64,000 nucleotides of DNA from an uncultured Bacilli bacterium (GCA_947627195.1 CANQVC010000003.1:18991-82990), one strand, 5' to 3'. Positions 1-9,232 are shown, counted from the stretch's first letter. Numbers and translations are program-made. Notes: a model not told the origin generated them from the sequence alone.

Positions 1-121
1 TATCCCATGTTATGGGATTATGGCATCCATCACAATGATGAGTGCAACCACTTACCCATAATACGACACGTAAGCCACTTCCATTTAACATATCATCTTT
101 TGTGATATTATGATATCTCAT
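1..121 (-). CDS. nrdG: Anaerobic ribonucleotide reductase activating protein, N-terminal part (cut by window edge)
   Basis: Translating the minus strand from the ATG at 121 gives a reading frame that stays open to the window edge (40 codons). It contains a CxxxCxxC motif (Cys-Thr-His-His-Cys-Asp-Gly-Cys) followed by HNPITWD. This is the radical-SAM iron-sulfur signature of class III RNR activases, which use SAM to place the glycyl radical on NrdD. The start lies one base after the stop of nrdD, so the two are one operon and very likely translationally coupled. Only the N-terminus is visible; the rest lies beyond base 1. Confidence 0.93.
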   Translation of the reverse strand, partial: MRYHNITKDDMLNGSGLRVVLWVSGCTHHCDGCHNPITWD

Positions 122-122
122 G

Positions 123-2261
123 TTACATGCTCTTTCTTTCTTTTATCTCTGCCATTTTTGCAGCATTTAATCTTGTATCACCTTTAACACGAGAATATGA
201 TAAATAACCATTCATACGATCTATTTTTGTTAAATTGGTGCTACCACATTTTGGGCATACATCCATATTTAATTCTTCATGTCCACAATCTTCACAATAT
301 GCTAAACTAAGATTTACTCCTTCATAAAATCCCATTTTCATTGCCCTACGAACTAAAGTACGAACAGCATCAACATTATAATCAATTGGATATTTAACAT
401 ATTGAATTTTTCCTCCATTGGATAATTCCCAGAATCGACCTTCTAAGTCTTGTTTTTGAATTGGGGTGATTGATTCTGTAACATGACAATGGAAACTATT
501 GGAAACATATGGTCTATCTGATACACCTTCAATTATACCATATTTTTTACGGAATTGTTCAACTTGTAATCCACATAAACTTTCCGCAGGTGTTCCATAA
601 ATTGCGTATAAATTACCATCAATTTTTTTGAATTCTTGAATTTTTTTATTGATGTAACTTAATACTTCATGAGCAAATTCTCCATCTTCAACTAATGATT
701 TACCATTATATAACATTTGCAATTCATTCAATGCTGTATAACCAAATGAAGCAGTTGCTGTTTTTAATAATGGTTTAATTTTATCATGGATTCCTAAATG
801 TCCACCATAAAAGCCACCTTCACAATAAGCAATTGGATTAATTGATGCTCTCATTTCACCTAAATATGCATATGTTTTAATATGTAATTGACGAATTAAT
901 TCTAAATAATAATCTAATACTTCATAAAAATCTTTACTTTCTTGGCGAGCTTTTGCTAAAATCATTGGTAAATGCAAACTAATAGCACCAATATTGAAAC
1001 GACCAACAAATACTGGCTTGTCATCTTCATCAGCTGGTTCCATTCCACCTCTTTCATACCATGGACTTAAGAAAGCACGGCAACCCATTGGACTAATAAT
1101 TTTACCATATTTTTTATACATACTAGCAACATATCCTTCACCTGTTAGACTTAACCAATCAGGATACATTGTTTTACATGAACATTGAATTCCTTCTTCA
1201 AATACATCTTCTAATTCTTTACCTGGTCCATGTAAGTTTTCATCATATAAAAAGACAATTTTAGGGAATAACACAGCTTTTTTAAATCCTGGTTTACCTT
1301 GTCCACCTTTACGAGTACGTAACATTTGAATAGATGCCATTTTCGCAAATCTTCCTGTACCAGTACCCATTGTCATAGTAATAAAAGGATAATCGCCACG
1401 ACTAGATCCAATAGTATTAAATTTATATTCAAATCCTTGAAATCCTTGTTTGAATGTTTCTTCAACATCTTTTAAAGCTTGTTCTTCTGATGTTTTTTCA
1501 TCTAAGCCTAAAGATAAATATTTTTCATAAGCTTTATCATAAGATTTTTGGGCATAAGGTTCTAATACTAAATCAATTGATGGAACTGTAAAACCACCAT
1601 ATTGTTGACTTGCTGCACTTAAGACAACATCACCAATAACATCAAAAGCTACATCTAATGATTTAGGTTCGTTATACCAAACATTTCCCATCTCAAAACC
1701 ACCATGTAAGACTGTTTCGATATCAAACAAACAACAATTCATTGTATCACGTCTTGCTGACATATCATGAATATATATATATCCATCATTACATGCTTGC
1801 AATTCTTCTGTTGTTAAAAAGAATTTTTTGTAAAGTTCTTTGTTTAATTGATTAAAAATTAAACTACGCTTCGTGGAAACAAGAGCACTATCGGTGTTAC
1901 TATTTTCTTTATCACCTATATACATAATTGCTTGACTTTTAACATATACATCGTCCAACATTTTAACAAAGTCTTGTTTATAATTACGATAATCACGATA
2001 ACTTTTGGCTACTTGAGGAAAACTTTCTTCTAATGCATTTTCAACAAGATAATGCATAGTAGAAATATTAATTTCTTTCATATCCATTTCTTGGATTTTA
2101 CCAATAACACTGCCGATTATTTTTTGATAATCATCATCATTGAATTTAACCAACACTCTTTGTGCTGATTTTGTAATTGCATTAACAATTTTTTGCGCAT
2201 TAAACGCTTCTTTTGTACCATCTTTTTTGATGATAAAAACATTTTCCAACTTTTGTTCCAC
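123..2261 (-). CDS. nrdD: Anaerobic (class III) ribonucleoside-triphosphate reductase
   Basis: Reduces NTPs to dNTPs under anaerobic conditions by glycyl-radical chemistry. The 712-residue protein has an ATP-cone at about residues 5-95 (the allosteric nucleotide domain) and then the catalytic barrel. Cys394, in the context SPMGC, is the likely thiyl-radical cysteine. A C-terminal four-Cys zinc site sits at Cys656/659/669/672, and the glycyl-radical loop RMNGY has Gly685. Length is normal for the family. The start is GTG at 2261, preceded at good spacing by GGGGAGG. It is followed directly by nrdG. A promoter lies at 2301-2329. No class I or II RNR is seen in the window, in keeping with an anaerobe. 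Confidence 0.96.
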   Translation of the reverse strand: MEQKLENVFIIKKDGTKEAFNAQKIVNAITKSAQRVLVKFNDDDYQKIIGSVIGKIQEMDMKEINISTMHYLVENALEESFPQVAKSYRDYRNYKQDFVKMLDDVYVKSQAIMYIGDKENSNTDSALVSTKRSLIFNQLNKELYKKFFLTTEELQACNDGYIYIHDMSARRDTMNCCLFDIETVLHGGFEMGNVWYNEPKSLDVAFDVIGDVVLSAASQQYGGFTVPSIDLVLEPYAQKSYDKAYEKYLSLGLDEKTSEEQALKDVEETFKQGFQGFEYKFNTIGSSRGDYPFITMTMGTGTGRFAKMASIQMLRTRKGGQGKPGFKKAVLFPKIVFLYDENLHGPGKELEDVFEEGIQCSCKTMYPDWLSLTGEGYVASMYKKYGKIISPMGCRAFLSPWYERGGMEPADEDDKPVFVGRFNIGAISLHLPMILAKARQESKDFYEVLDYYLELIRQLHIKTYAYLGEMRASINPIAYCEGGFYGGHLGIHDKIKPLLKTATASFGYTALNELQMLYNGKSLVEDGEFAHEVLSYINKKIQEFKKIDGNLYAIYGTPAESLCGLQVEQFRKKYGIIEGVSDRPYVSNSFHCHVTESITPIQKQDLEGRFWELSNGGKIQYVKYPIDYNVDAVRTLVRRAMKMGFYEGVNLSLAYCEDCGHEELNMDVCPKCGSTNLTKIDRMNGYLSYSRVKGDTRLNAAKMAEIKERKSM

Positions 2262-2300
2262 GATTCTACCCTCCCCAAAAAATTAACATATATCGACAAG

Positions 2301-2329
2301 AGTTTATCATTTTTTTTTATTGTTTGCAA
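2301..2329 (-). promoter_or_regulatory. Promoter of nrdDG
   Basis: On the minus strand a -35 TTGCAA (2329-2324) and a -10 TAAACT (2306-2301) are separated by exactly 17 bases, about 40 bases upstream of the nrdD GTG. Both boxes are imperfect but the spacing and position fit a housekeeping sigma factor. Confidence 0.6.
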
Positions 2330-2422
2330 GGGAAATGTATATGAAAATTTTTCATTTATTTTTTTGTATTTTTTAAGTTTTTTGTATTTTTTTTTGATTA
2401 TTTCCTATAGGATTATTATAGT

Positions 2423-2465
2423 AAAAAAGATGTTTATAAATCATATAATAATTTATCAAACATCT
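2423..2465 (-). terminator. Intrinsic terminator ending the aromatic operon
   Basis: The arms AGATGTTTATAAA and TTTATCAAACATCT pair over about 13 bp with one bulge. Reading the minus strand, a run of six T follows (forward A at 2423-2428). It lies just after the tyrA stop codon, so it closes the aroB-to-tyrA transcription unit. Confidence 0.8.
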
Positions 2466-2473
2466 AATATATA

Positions 2474-3343
2474 TTATGTTTTATCAAATAATTTTCTTTT
2501 AGCTTTTGATGAAGAAAATTTCATTTTTAAACTTTCACTATTATCTTCTTCAATATCTTTTTTTATCTTTTCTAATTCAATAATGAATTGATTTATTTCA
2601 CTGATTAAATAATCTTTATTTGATAAAAACAATTCACTCCATAATTCTTCATTTACTTTCGCAATTCTTGTTAAATCACGAAATGAATCTCCTGTATATT
2701 TAATATAATTTTCTGCTTCATGAGAATTCATTAAACTAACAGCTATAGCATGAGGAAGCTGGGATAAGAAACCAATAATTTCATCATGTTGTTCAGGGGT
2801 TAATATTTCAATATATTTGCATCCTAATAATAAAGCAAATTGTTTTAATAATTCAATTGCTTCTAAAGAATTTTTATTTGTTGGGGTAATAATGAAATTA
2901 GCTTTTTTAAATAAATCACCACTACTATTCATTATACCACTTGTTTCTTTTCCTGCCATAGGATGACTAGCAATAAATTCTAAATCATCTCTTAATATCA
3001 TTTGTGCTTTTTCAATAATTTTTCTTTTAACACCAGTACAATCAGTAATAATAGTATGCGGTTTAATTTTATTTTGATTATTTTCTAACCACGTCATTAC
3101 ATTATTAGGATATAAACCTAAAATGATAAAATCTGCTTCTTTAATACAATCATCAAAAGAAAGATTATGATTATCAATTATATTATTTTTTATAGCATAT
3201 TGCATTGTTTGTTGATTAATATCTATACCCATAGGTATTATATTATTTTCATTTAATACTTTGGCATAGCTACCACCAATAAGACCTAAACCAACAATAA
3301 GAATTTTTTTCATTGAAAATATTTTAGTATTATTTATATTCAT
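2474..3343 (-). CDS. tyrA: Prephenate dehydrogenase (last gene of aromatic operon)
   Basis: Oxidative decarboxylation of prephenate to 4-hydroxyphenylpyruvate, the committed step to tyrosine. The N-terminus holds the NAD(P)-binding motif VGLGLIGGSYAK, and HPMAGKE in mid-protein is the family signature around the substrate site. The all-alpha C-terminal dimerisation domain is present; no C-terminal ACT domain is visible in the 289 residues. The ATG at 3343 overlaps the TGA of aroA (ATGA), which argues for coupled translation from that start. The Rossmann fold would also fit a start at the second Met (3313). Neither start has a good Shine-Dalgarno sequence. Confidence 0.93.
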   Translation of the reverse strand: MNINNTKIFSMKKILIVGLGLIGGSYAKVLNENNIIPMGIDINQQTMQYAIKNNIIDNHNLSFDDCIKEADFIILGLYPNNVMTWLENNQNKIKPHTIITDCTGVKRKIIEKAQMILRDDLEFIASHPMAGKETSGIMNSSGDLFKKANFIITPTNKNSLEAIELLKQFALLLGCKYIEILTPEQHDEIIGFLSQLPHAIAVSLMNSHEAENYIKYTGDSFRDLTRIAKVNEELWSELFLSNKDYLISEINQFIIELEKIKKDIEEDNSESLKMKFSSSKAKRKLFDKT

Positions 3344-4596
3344 ATTAGTTCAACTTTAACTCCTAATTTTCTTAAATCAGTAAAAAATGTTGGATATGAT
3401 TTATTTATACATTCAACACCTGTTAATTTAACTGGATTAGCTGAAATTGTTGCCATAATTGCCATTGCCATACAAATGCGATGATCATTATGACAATCAA
3501 TTACTTCATTTGTTTTTATTTCATCTTTACCAGTTATAATAACTTTATCGGGATAAACGCAAAATGAAATATTAAATTTTTGTAATTCCTGTTGCATTGA
3601 AAGAATTCTATCAGATTCTTTTAAACGTAATCTTTCGATATTATAAAATGTTGTTTGACCATTTGCATGAGCACTTGCAACCATTAAAATTGGTCCTAAA
3701 TCTGGACAATCTTCTAAAGATATTTCAACATTCTTTAGTTTAGATGGATAAACTGTATGAGTAAGATCATCTATTCTACCATTCATTTGCTTTAATATTT
3801 TTTCAATTGCTTTATCACCTTGTAAACTATTATTATTTAATCCTTGAATTGTTAATTCTTGATTAAATAAACCAAAAACATAAAAGAAAGCAGCTTGTGA
3901 ATAATCTCCTTCAACAATATAATTACAAGGTTTATATTGTTGCATACCTGGAATATAAAATAAATATTGAGATTTTCTTTCTATGTTTATGCCAAATTTA
4001 TTTAATACATCTAATGTTAATTCTAAATATGAACCTGATTCAAGAGGAGGAATTATTTCAATTGAGGAAGATGTAGGAAGTAATGGAAGACTAAATAATA
4101 ATCCAGTAATAAATTGACTCGAAACATTTCCTAATATCGAATAATGATTTCCTTTTAAACATGGTTTTACTTCTAAATAATTTTCATAAATTTTTAAATT
4201 ATCTTTAAATATATCTTGATATATACTAAGTGGTCTTGATAATAATTTAGGTGTTCCATATATCTTAGTATTTAAAGAAAATAAAGAACAAATAGGAATC
4301 ATGAAACGCAATGTAGATCCTGATTCATTGCAAGAAAAAGAAAGAGAATCTAATATTTTATTACTTCTACCAATAATTTCTAAATTATTATTTATAATAT
4401 TAATATTTGCACCAAGATTTTTTACTGCATTAATGGTAGCTATAATATCATCACTTAAATTAACATTACTAATAATACTTTTACCATTTGCTAGGGAAGC
4501 ACTAATAATACTGCGATGTGCTAAACTTTTTGATGTTGGCACTTTTATAAAATTAGTTTCATCTACTTTTTGATATGGATAGATAATAGCATCCAT
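3340..4596 (-). CDS. aroA: 3-phosphoshikimate 1-carboxyvinyltransferase (EPSP synthase)
   Basis: Transfers the enolpyruvyl group of PEP to shikimate-3-phosphate. Visible hallmarks of this 418-residue protein are the substrate loop VPTSKSLAHRS near residue 20, ESGSTLRFMIP, the RLRLKESDR segment and NDHRI near the C-terminus. Length is typical. The gene overlaps aroF by one base upstream and tyrA by four bases downstream. It is part of a run of six aromatic genes with no intergenic space. Confidence 0.96.
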   Translation of the reverse strand: MDAIIYPYQKVDETNFIKVPTSKSLAHRSIISASLANGKSIISNVNLSDDIIATINAVKNLGANINIINNNLEIIGRSNKILDSLSFSCNESGSTLRFMIPICSLFSLNTKIYGTPKLLSRPLSIYQDIFKDNLKIYENYLEVKPCLKGNHYSILGNVSSQFITGLLFSLPLLPTSSSIEIIPPLESGSYLELTLDVLNKFGINIERKSQYLFYIPGMQQYKPCNYIVEGDYSQAAFFYVFGLFNQELTIQGLNNNSLQGDKAIEKILKQMNGRIDDLTHTVYPSKLKNVEISLEDCPDLGPILMVASAHANGQTTFYNIERLRLKESDRILSMQQELQKFNISFCVYPDKVIITGKDEIKTNEVIDCHNDHRICMAMAIMATISANPVKLTGVECINKSYPTFFTDLRKLGVKVELI

Positions 4597-5612
4597 TACA
4601 TATCACGTCCTATTATTTTCGCAATAGCTTTTCCTTTTCTAATCAATTCTGTAAAATGTTCAACAGTTAATGATTGTTGTCCATCACTTAAGGCTTTTTC
4701 TGGATGATTATGAACTTCAATAATTAAACCATCACATCCTGCAGCAATTGCCGCTAAAGACATCGATTCCACAAGTTCCCAATGTCCTGTGGCATGAGAT
4801 GGATCAATAATAATTGGTAAATGACTTAATTTTTTAATTTGAGGAACAACTGATAAATCTAAGGTATTTCTTGTCGATCTTTCAAAAGTTCTAATTCCTC
4901 TTTCACATAATATGACATTAGGATTTCCTTCAGACATTATATATTCAGCACTCATTAACCATTCTTCTAAAGTATTAGCTAATCCTCTTTTTAATAAAAT
5001 TGGTTTATTTGTTTTACCTAATGCACGCAATAAATCAAAGTTTTGCATATTTCTTGCCCCAACTTGAATTATATCAACATTCTTAACGAATTCATCAATT
5101 TTATCAACTGACATAATTTCAGTAACTATTGGTAAATTAGTTTTTTCTCTTGCTTCGCATAAATATTTAATACCTTCACTTTTTAATCCTTGAAAAACAT
5201 AAGGAGATGTTCTTGGTTTATATGCCCCACCTCTTAACATTTTAGCGCCAGCTTCTTTTACACCACTAGCTATTTCCATAATTTGTTCTTCACTTTCCAC
5301 AGAACAAGGTCCACCAATAACTACTACTGGTTCATTTCCACCAATTTTTATACCATTGACATCAATAATTGTATCTTCAGGATGAAATTGTCTACTTACT
5401 TTTTTATATGGAGTAGCAATATGAGTGACACTAATGACCCATGGATACATCCCTAGTCTACTTTCATCAACAATTGTTGTATCACCAATTAAACCTAAAA
5501 TATTAACAGTTTCTCCAACTATTTCTTGAACTTTTAAACCTTTACTTTCTATATCATGAATGACTGCCTCAACTTCTTCTCTTGGGGCTTTACTTTGGAT
5601 TGTTATAACCAT
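4596..5612 (-). CDS. aroF: DAHP synthase, type I-beta with N-terminal regulatory domain
   Basis: Condenses PEP and erythrose-4-phosphate to DAHP, the entry step of the shikimate pathway. An N-terminal ferredoxin-like domain of about 70 residues precedes the barrel, as in the Thermotoga-type enzymes where it mediates feedback control by tyrosine or phenylalanine. Barrel motifs include GGPCSVES, LRGGAYKPRTSPY, IQVGARNMQN and IIDPSHATG. The ATG at 5612 lies inside the 3' end of the aroE-aroK fusion gene (10-base overlap). Feedback control is inferred from domain content, not shown by the sequence. Confidence 0.95.
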   Translation of the reverse strand: MVITIQSKAPREEVEAVIHDIESKGLKVQEIVGETVNILGLIGDTTIVDESRLGMYPWVISVTHIATPYKKVSRQFHPEDTIIDVNGIKIGGNEPVVVIGGPCSVESEEQIMEIASGVKEAGAKMLRGGAYKPRTSPYVFQGLKSEGIKYLCEAREKTNLPIVTEIMSVDKIDEFVKNVDIIQVGARNMQNFDLLRALGKTNKPILLKRGLANTLEEWLMSAEYIMSEGNPNVILCERGIRTFERSTRNTLDLSVVPQIKKLSHLPIIIDPSHATGHWELVESMSLAAIAAGCDGLIIEVHNHPEKALSDGQQSLTVEHFTELIRKGKAIAKIIGRDM

Positions 5613-6868
5613 TTTAATTCACCTAATATTCCTTTCACAGCATCAATTATATTATCATCATTTTTAATAACAATATCAGCATATTGTTTATATAAATCTT
5701 TTCTTTCTTGATATCTCTTTTCTAAATCTTCTTTATTTTTAGTTAATGGTCTAGATTCTTCATCAACAATTATTTTATCAATTGAACGGTCTATCCATAT
5801 AATTATTCCATTACCTTTTAAATTATTGATATTATTTTGTCTTAAAATTACTCCTCCACCTGAAGAAATAATTTTTTGTTTTTCTAGTGATACTTCTTTT
5901 ATCACATTTTCTTCTAAATCACGAAAATATTGTTCACCATATTTTTTAAATATTTCAGGAATTGTCATTTTAGCTTTTTCTTCAATGATTTTGTCACATT
6001 CTAATACATCCATATCGATACCATTAGAATGTAAAACTTTTTGTAGTTGTGATGCAATTGTTGACTTACCTGATCCAGGCATACCAATTAATACAATATT
6101 TAATACTTCAGTTTTTAATTTTTGATAAATTCTAGTAATTTCATCATTATTAATTGGTGAATTATGAAAAAATATTTCACTAGCAACTTTAGCTTGTGTT
6201 ACTAACATTTCTAAACCAGAAACAGCTTTTATTTTCCTTTTTTCCGCCTCTAAAATGAGCTGTGTTCGAATTGGATTATATACCACATCAATTATTGCTT
6301 CCACATTTTTATAACAATCTAGGTCAATAATTAGTTTACCTAAATTGGGATACATGCCAACAGGCGTTGTATTAACAAATATTTCAATTTCATTATGTAG
6401 AGCTAATTCTTCATATGTTAATAAATTTTCTTCATCTAAATCTTCAATTGTTGCTTTATAAACAATTTTAGCTTGTAAATCTTCTAAAACACATTTAGCT
6501 GTTTTACTTGTTCCCCCAGTTCCTAAAATACAAACAGTTTTACCTTTTACTTCAATATTATGTTTCTTAATTAAATATAAAAAACCATCATAATCAGTAT
6601 TATAACCATATAATTTACCATTATCATTAACAATGGTATTAACAGCTCCTATTTTTTTAGCACTTTCGCTTATTGTATCTAAATAAGGAATTACTTTTTG
6701 TTTATAGGGAATAGTTACATTAATTCCATCAAAGTCTTTTTTATCCATGAATTTATGAAAATCATCTTCATTTAATGGCCATAATTCATAAGGTTCATTT
6801 CTTAATTCTTCATGAATAATTTTTGAATAAGAATGCCCAAGTTTACCACCTATTAATCCTAATTTCAT
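5603..6868 (-). CDS. aroE-aroK: Fused shikimate dehydrogenase - shikimate kinase
   Basis: One 421-residue chain carries two pathway steps. Residues 1-250 are shikimate dehydrogenase: GKLGHSYSK substrate loop, NVTIPYK with catalytic Lys56, Asp92 in NTDYDGF, and the NADP loop GTGGTSK (116-122). Residues 256-421 are shikimate kinase: Walker A GMPGSGKST (262-270), substrate Asp292, SGGG (336-339) and the lid Arg in ESRPL. A short linker joins them with no internal stop. The two enzymes are usually separate proteins and act in consecutive order, dehydroshikimate to shikimate to shikimate-3-phosphate. The gene directly follows aroC and overlaps aroF. Confidence 0.95.
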   Translation of the reverse strand: MKLGLIGGKLGHSYSKIIHEELRNEPYELWPLNEDDFHKFMDKKDFDGINVTIPYKQKVIPYLDTISESAKKIGAVNTIVNDNGKLYGYNTDYDGFLYLIKKHNIEVKGKTVCILGTGGTSKTAKCVLEDLQAKIVYKATIEDLDEENLLTYEELALHNEIEIFVNTTPVGMYPNLGKLIIDLDCYKNVEAIIDVVYNPIRTQLILEAEKRKIKAVSGLEMLVTQAKVASEIFFHNSPINNDEITRIYQKLKTEVLNIVLIGMPGSGKSTIASQLQKVLHSNGIDMDVLECDKIIEEKAKMTIPEIFKKYGEQYFRDLEENVIKEVSLEKQKIISSGGGVILRQNNINNLKGNGIIIWIDRSIDKIIVDEESRPLTKNKEDLEKRYQERKDLYKQYADIVIKNDDNIIDAVKGILGELKWL

Positions 6869-7960
6869 TTATTCCATCCACATATAGCCATATCTTGATA
6901 CATACAAATCTAATAAACCAATTGCTGTCATACTATCGACAACAACTCTTGCTCGATGAACAATGCATGGATCATGACGGCCTTTTCCTTTCATTATTAT
7001 TTCTTTACTTGTCAATAAATCAACTGTTTGTTGTTCTTTACCGATTGATGGAGTAGGTTTAATAACAGTTTTAAAACGAATTGGCATACCATTACTAATT
7101 CCTCCATTTATACCACCATTATTATTTGTTTTTGTTTCAATTTTATTATTAAAGATAAATGAATCATTAGCTTCACTACCATATAAATTAGCAAATTCAA
7201 ATCCTAAACCAAATTCAACACCTTTAACAGCAGGAATTGAAAATAATAGTGAAGAAAGTACAGATTCAATTGAGGAAAAGAATGGTTCACCAATTCCTCC
7301 TTCAATATTTAAAATAGCTGTTTCTAAAATGCCACCAACTGAATCTAAATTTTCTTTAGCTTTTTTTATTTCATCTAACATTTTATTTTTAGAAGTAGAT
7401 GATATAACAGCAAAATATGAATCATTTATTTTATCAATTTGTTTTTCTAATTCTTGAGGATTAACAGCAAAATCAACATCAATTGTATGATGAATTTGTT
7501 TGATATGAGTTGCTATTTTAATATGTTTATTTAATAAAATTTGTTTACAAATTGCTCCTGCAATAACAATTGGTGCCGTAATTCTTCCCGAAAAATGGCC
7601 TCCACCACGATAATCTTGATAACCATCATATTTTAAAAAGGCAGTATAATCAGCATGTCCAGGACGAAGTATATTAGGTTGATAATCTGTTGATTTCGTA
7701 TCTTCATTAGGAATTAAAATTGTTAATGGAGTACCTGTTGTATAACCATTAAAATAACCACTAATAATTTTAAAAGAATCTTTTTCTTGCCTTGATGTTG
7801 ATATTGAACCTTGAGGTTTCCTTTTGTTTAATTCTTTTTCGATATTATCAATATCTAACATAATACCTTGTTTTAATCCATCAATAACAACACCTATTGC
7901 CTCACCATGAGATTCACCAAATAAAGATATGTGAATGTTTTTACCAAATGATGATGCCAT
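6869..7960 (-). CDS. aroC: Chorismate synthase
   Basis: Converts EPSP to chorismate using reduced FMN. The N-terminus (SLFGESHGEAIG), the flavin/substrate segment GGGHFSGRITAP and a C-terminal VRARVVVDSMTAIG-like block (here HRARVVVDSM) are all present. The 363-residue length is normal. Its stop abuts the start of the aroE-aroK fusion gene and its start follows aroB by one base. SD GGAG lies inside the end of aroB. No fused flavin reductase is visible, so reduced flavin must come from elsewhere. Confidence 0.96.
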   Translation of the reverse strand: MASSFGKNIHISLFGESHGEAIGVVIDGLKQGIMLDIDNIEKELNKRKPQGSISTSRQEKDSFKIISGYFNGYTTGTPLTILIPNEDTKSTDYQPNILRPGHADYTAFLKYDGYQDYRGGGHFSGRITAPIVIAGAICKQILLNKHIKIATHIKQIHHTIDVDFAVNPQELEKQIDKINDSYFAVISSTSKNKMLDEIKKAKENLDSVGGILETAILNIEGGIGEPFFSSIESVLSSLLFSIPAVKGVEFGLGFEFANLYGSEANDSFIFNNKIETKTNNNGGINGGISNGMPIRFKTVIKPTPSIGKEQQTVDLLTSKEIIMKGKGRHDPCIVHRARVVVDSMTAIGLLDLYVSRYGYMWME

Positions 7961-7961
7961 A

Positions 7962-8969
7962 TTATTCCATCTCCTTTATTTTTTGATATAATTCATTAAT
8001 AGAAATATTAACCATTTTGTATTTTTCAATTGCTTCTAATTGAATAATGGTAATTTCATTTTGCTGTCTTTTTTTATCATTTAAAACAGCTTGATATATT
8101 TGATCTGTTTTATTTAGAATTGGTTTTTTTATATTCATTTTATTTAAGTAATTTAAGACTTGATTTTTAAGTTCTAAATCTTTTATCCATGGTATCATCC
8201 CAAAACCAACAGCTTCGCCATGGTAAATTTCTCCTAAATAAGCACTTTCAATTCCATGACCAATTGTATGGCCAAAATTTAATATTTTACGTAAGCCTGT
8301 TTCTTTTTCATCTTCTTCAACAATTTTTCTTTTAGCATCTAATGATCGATAAATAATTTCTTCTAAATTATTATCTATATCATCAAATAAAGATAATAAT
8401 GTTTTATCCATTATTAATCCCATTTTCATTGCTTCAACAAGTCCATTATAATATTGTCTTTTAGGTAAACTTTTTAATGTTTCAAAATCTATTAAAACAC
8501 ATAATGGTTGATAAAATGCCCCTACAACATTTTTCACATGTTCTAAATTGACAGCAACTTTTCCGCCAATTGAACTATCAACCATAGAAAGTGTTGATGT
8601 AGGAATATTAATAAATTTACAGCCTCTTTTATATGATGAAGCTACAAATCCAGCTAAATCACCAACTACTCCCCCACCTAAAGCAATAATAGTATCAGTT
8701 CGAGAAAATTGTTTTTCTAATAATGATTTTAAGATTTTTTCATAAGTTTGTAATGTTTTACTAACTTCTCCTGGATGAATAATATATTCATAACCATATT
8801 TTATCTTATCTAAAATTTTTTTACGATATGATGAAGGAATATTTTCATCACTTATTATCATAACTTTATTATTCAAAACATTAGATGGAATATACTCATC
8901 TATTTTTTCTAATAAATTATGACCAAAATAAATATCATAACCTTGTTCTAAATTAACATGTAATTTCAT
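7962..8969 (-). CDS. aroB: 3-dehydroquinate synthase (first gene of aromatic operon)
   Basis: Cyclises DAHP to 3-dehydroquinate with NAD and a metal ion. Motifs include GGGVVGDLAGFVAS, PTSTLSMVDSSIGGK and NFGHTIGHGIE with metal-binding His residues. The frame is open further upstream, to 8999. I chose the ATG at 8969 because a strong AGGAGGT lies five bases before it (8979-8973), and the extra ten upstream codons fall inside a terminator hairpin. The gene is preceded by the attenuator-like leader at 8983-9144. The next pathway enzyme, 3-dehydroquinate dehydratase (aroD/aroQ), is not in the operon or the window. Confidence 0.95.
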   Translation of the reverse strand: MKLHVNLEQGYDIYFGHNLLEKIDEYIPSNVLNNKVMIISDENIPSSYRKKILDKIKYGYEYIIHPGEVSKTLQTYEKILKSLLEKQFSRTDTIIALGGGVVGDLAGFVASSYKRGCKFINIPTSTLSMVDSSIGGKVAVNLEHVKNVVGAFYQPLCVLIDFETLKSLPKRQYYNGLVEAMKMGLIMDKTLLSLFDDIDNNLEEIIYRSLDAKRKIVEEDEKETGLRKILNFGHTIGHGIESAYLGEIYHGEAVGFGMIPWIKDLELKNQVLNYLNKMNIKKPILNKTDQIYQAVLNDKKRQQNEITIIQLEAIEKYKMVNISINELYQKIKEME

Positions 8970-8982
8970 AATACCTCCTAAC

Positions 8983-9144
8983 AAAAAATGTGTTACCATT
9001 TAGATAACACATTAAATATTTATATTTATAAATCCGTGTTATCCCTGATATTGTTTATCGAATCAAGAATAACTTACAGATATTTATCATGGCATTACTA
9101 AAATACCAAGATATGAGAGTAAATTAAACTCGACTCTTTCTTGG
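8983..9144 (-). promoter_or_regulatory. Attenuator-like leader RNA of the aromatic operon (class unknown)
   Basis: Three segments can pair in two exclusive ways: a (minus-strand GATAACAC, 9043-9036), b (GTGTTATC, 9010-9003) and c (GGTAACAC, 8997-8990). Pairing b:c gives an 8-bp hairpin with loop TAAAT followed by six T (8988-8983), an intrinsic terminator ending four bases before the aroB Shine-Dalgarno. Pairing a:b gives an 8-bp antiterminator. Upstream are a closed hairpin CCAAGA...TCTTGG (9144-9106) and a possible long-range helix between 9092-9085 and 9050-9044. No T-box core, and no riboswitch class that I recognise, is present. The signal sensed is unknown. Confidence 0.65.
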
Positions 9145-9212
9145 ATTAAAGTAATAGTAATAAAACATATTATTTATAATATTGTTTATAATGTTCATGT
9201 GCCACTTTTTAA

Positions 9213-9232
9213 TGTCAATTAATGTATTGACA
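9213..9232. promoter_or_regulatory. Inverted repeat upstream of aromatic leader, possible operator
   Basis: TGTCAAT (9213-9219) and ATTGACA (9226-9232) form a perfect 7-bp inverted repeat with a 6-base spacer. Each arm also contains a TTGACA -35-like hexamer. On the minus strand no good -10 lies 17 bases downstream, so the exact promoter of the aroB operon is uncertain. The rest of 9145-9318 is plain AT-rich sequence in which I see no gene. Confidence 0.35.

Noticed and set aside
2284..2300. NrdR box near the nrdD promoter
   Set aside because: ACATATATCGACA shares only part of the NrdR consensus and stands alone, whereas these boxes normally come in pairs.
8983..9144. T-box upstream of aroB
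   Set aside because: The stretch AGGGATAACACGG resembles AGGGTGGNACCGCG only at its ends; the TGG needed to pair with the tRNA tail is missing, and stem I is too short. The leader is reported as unclassified.
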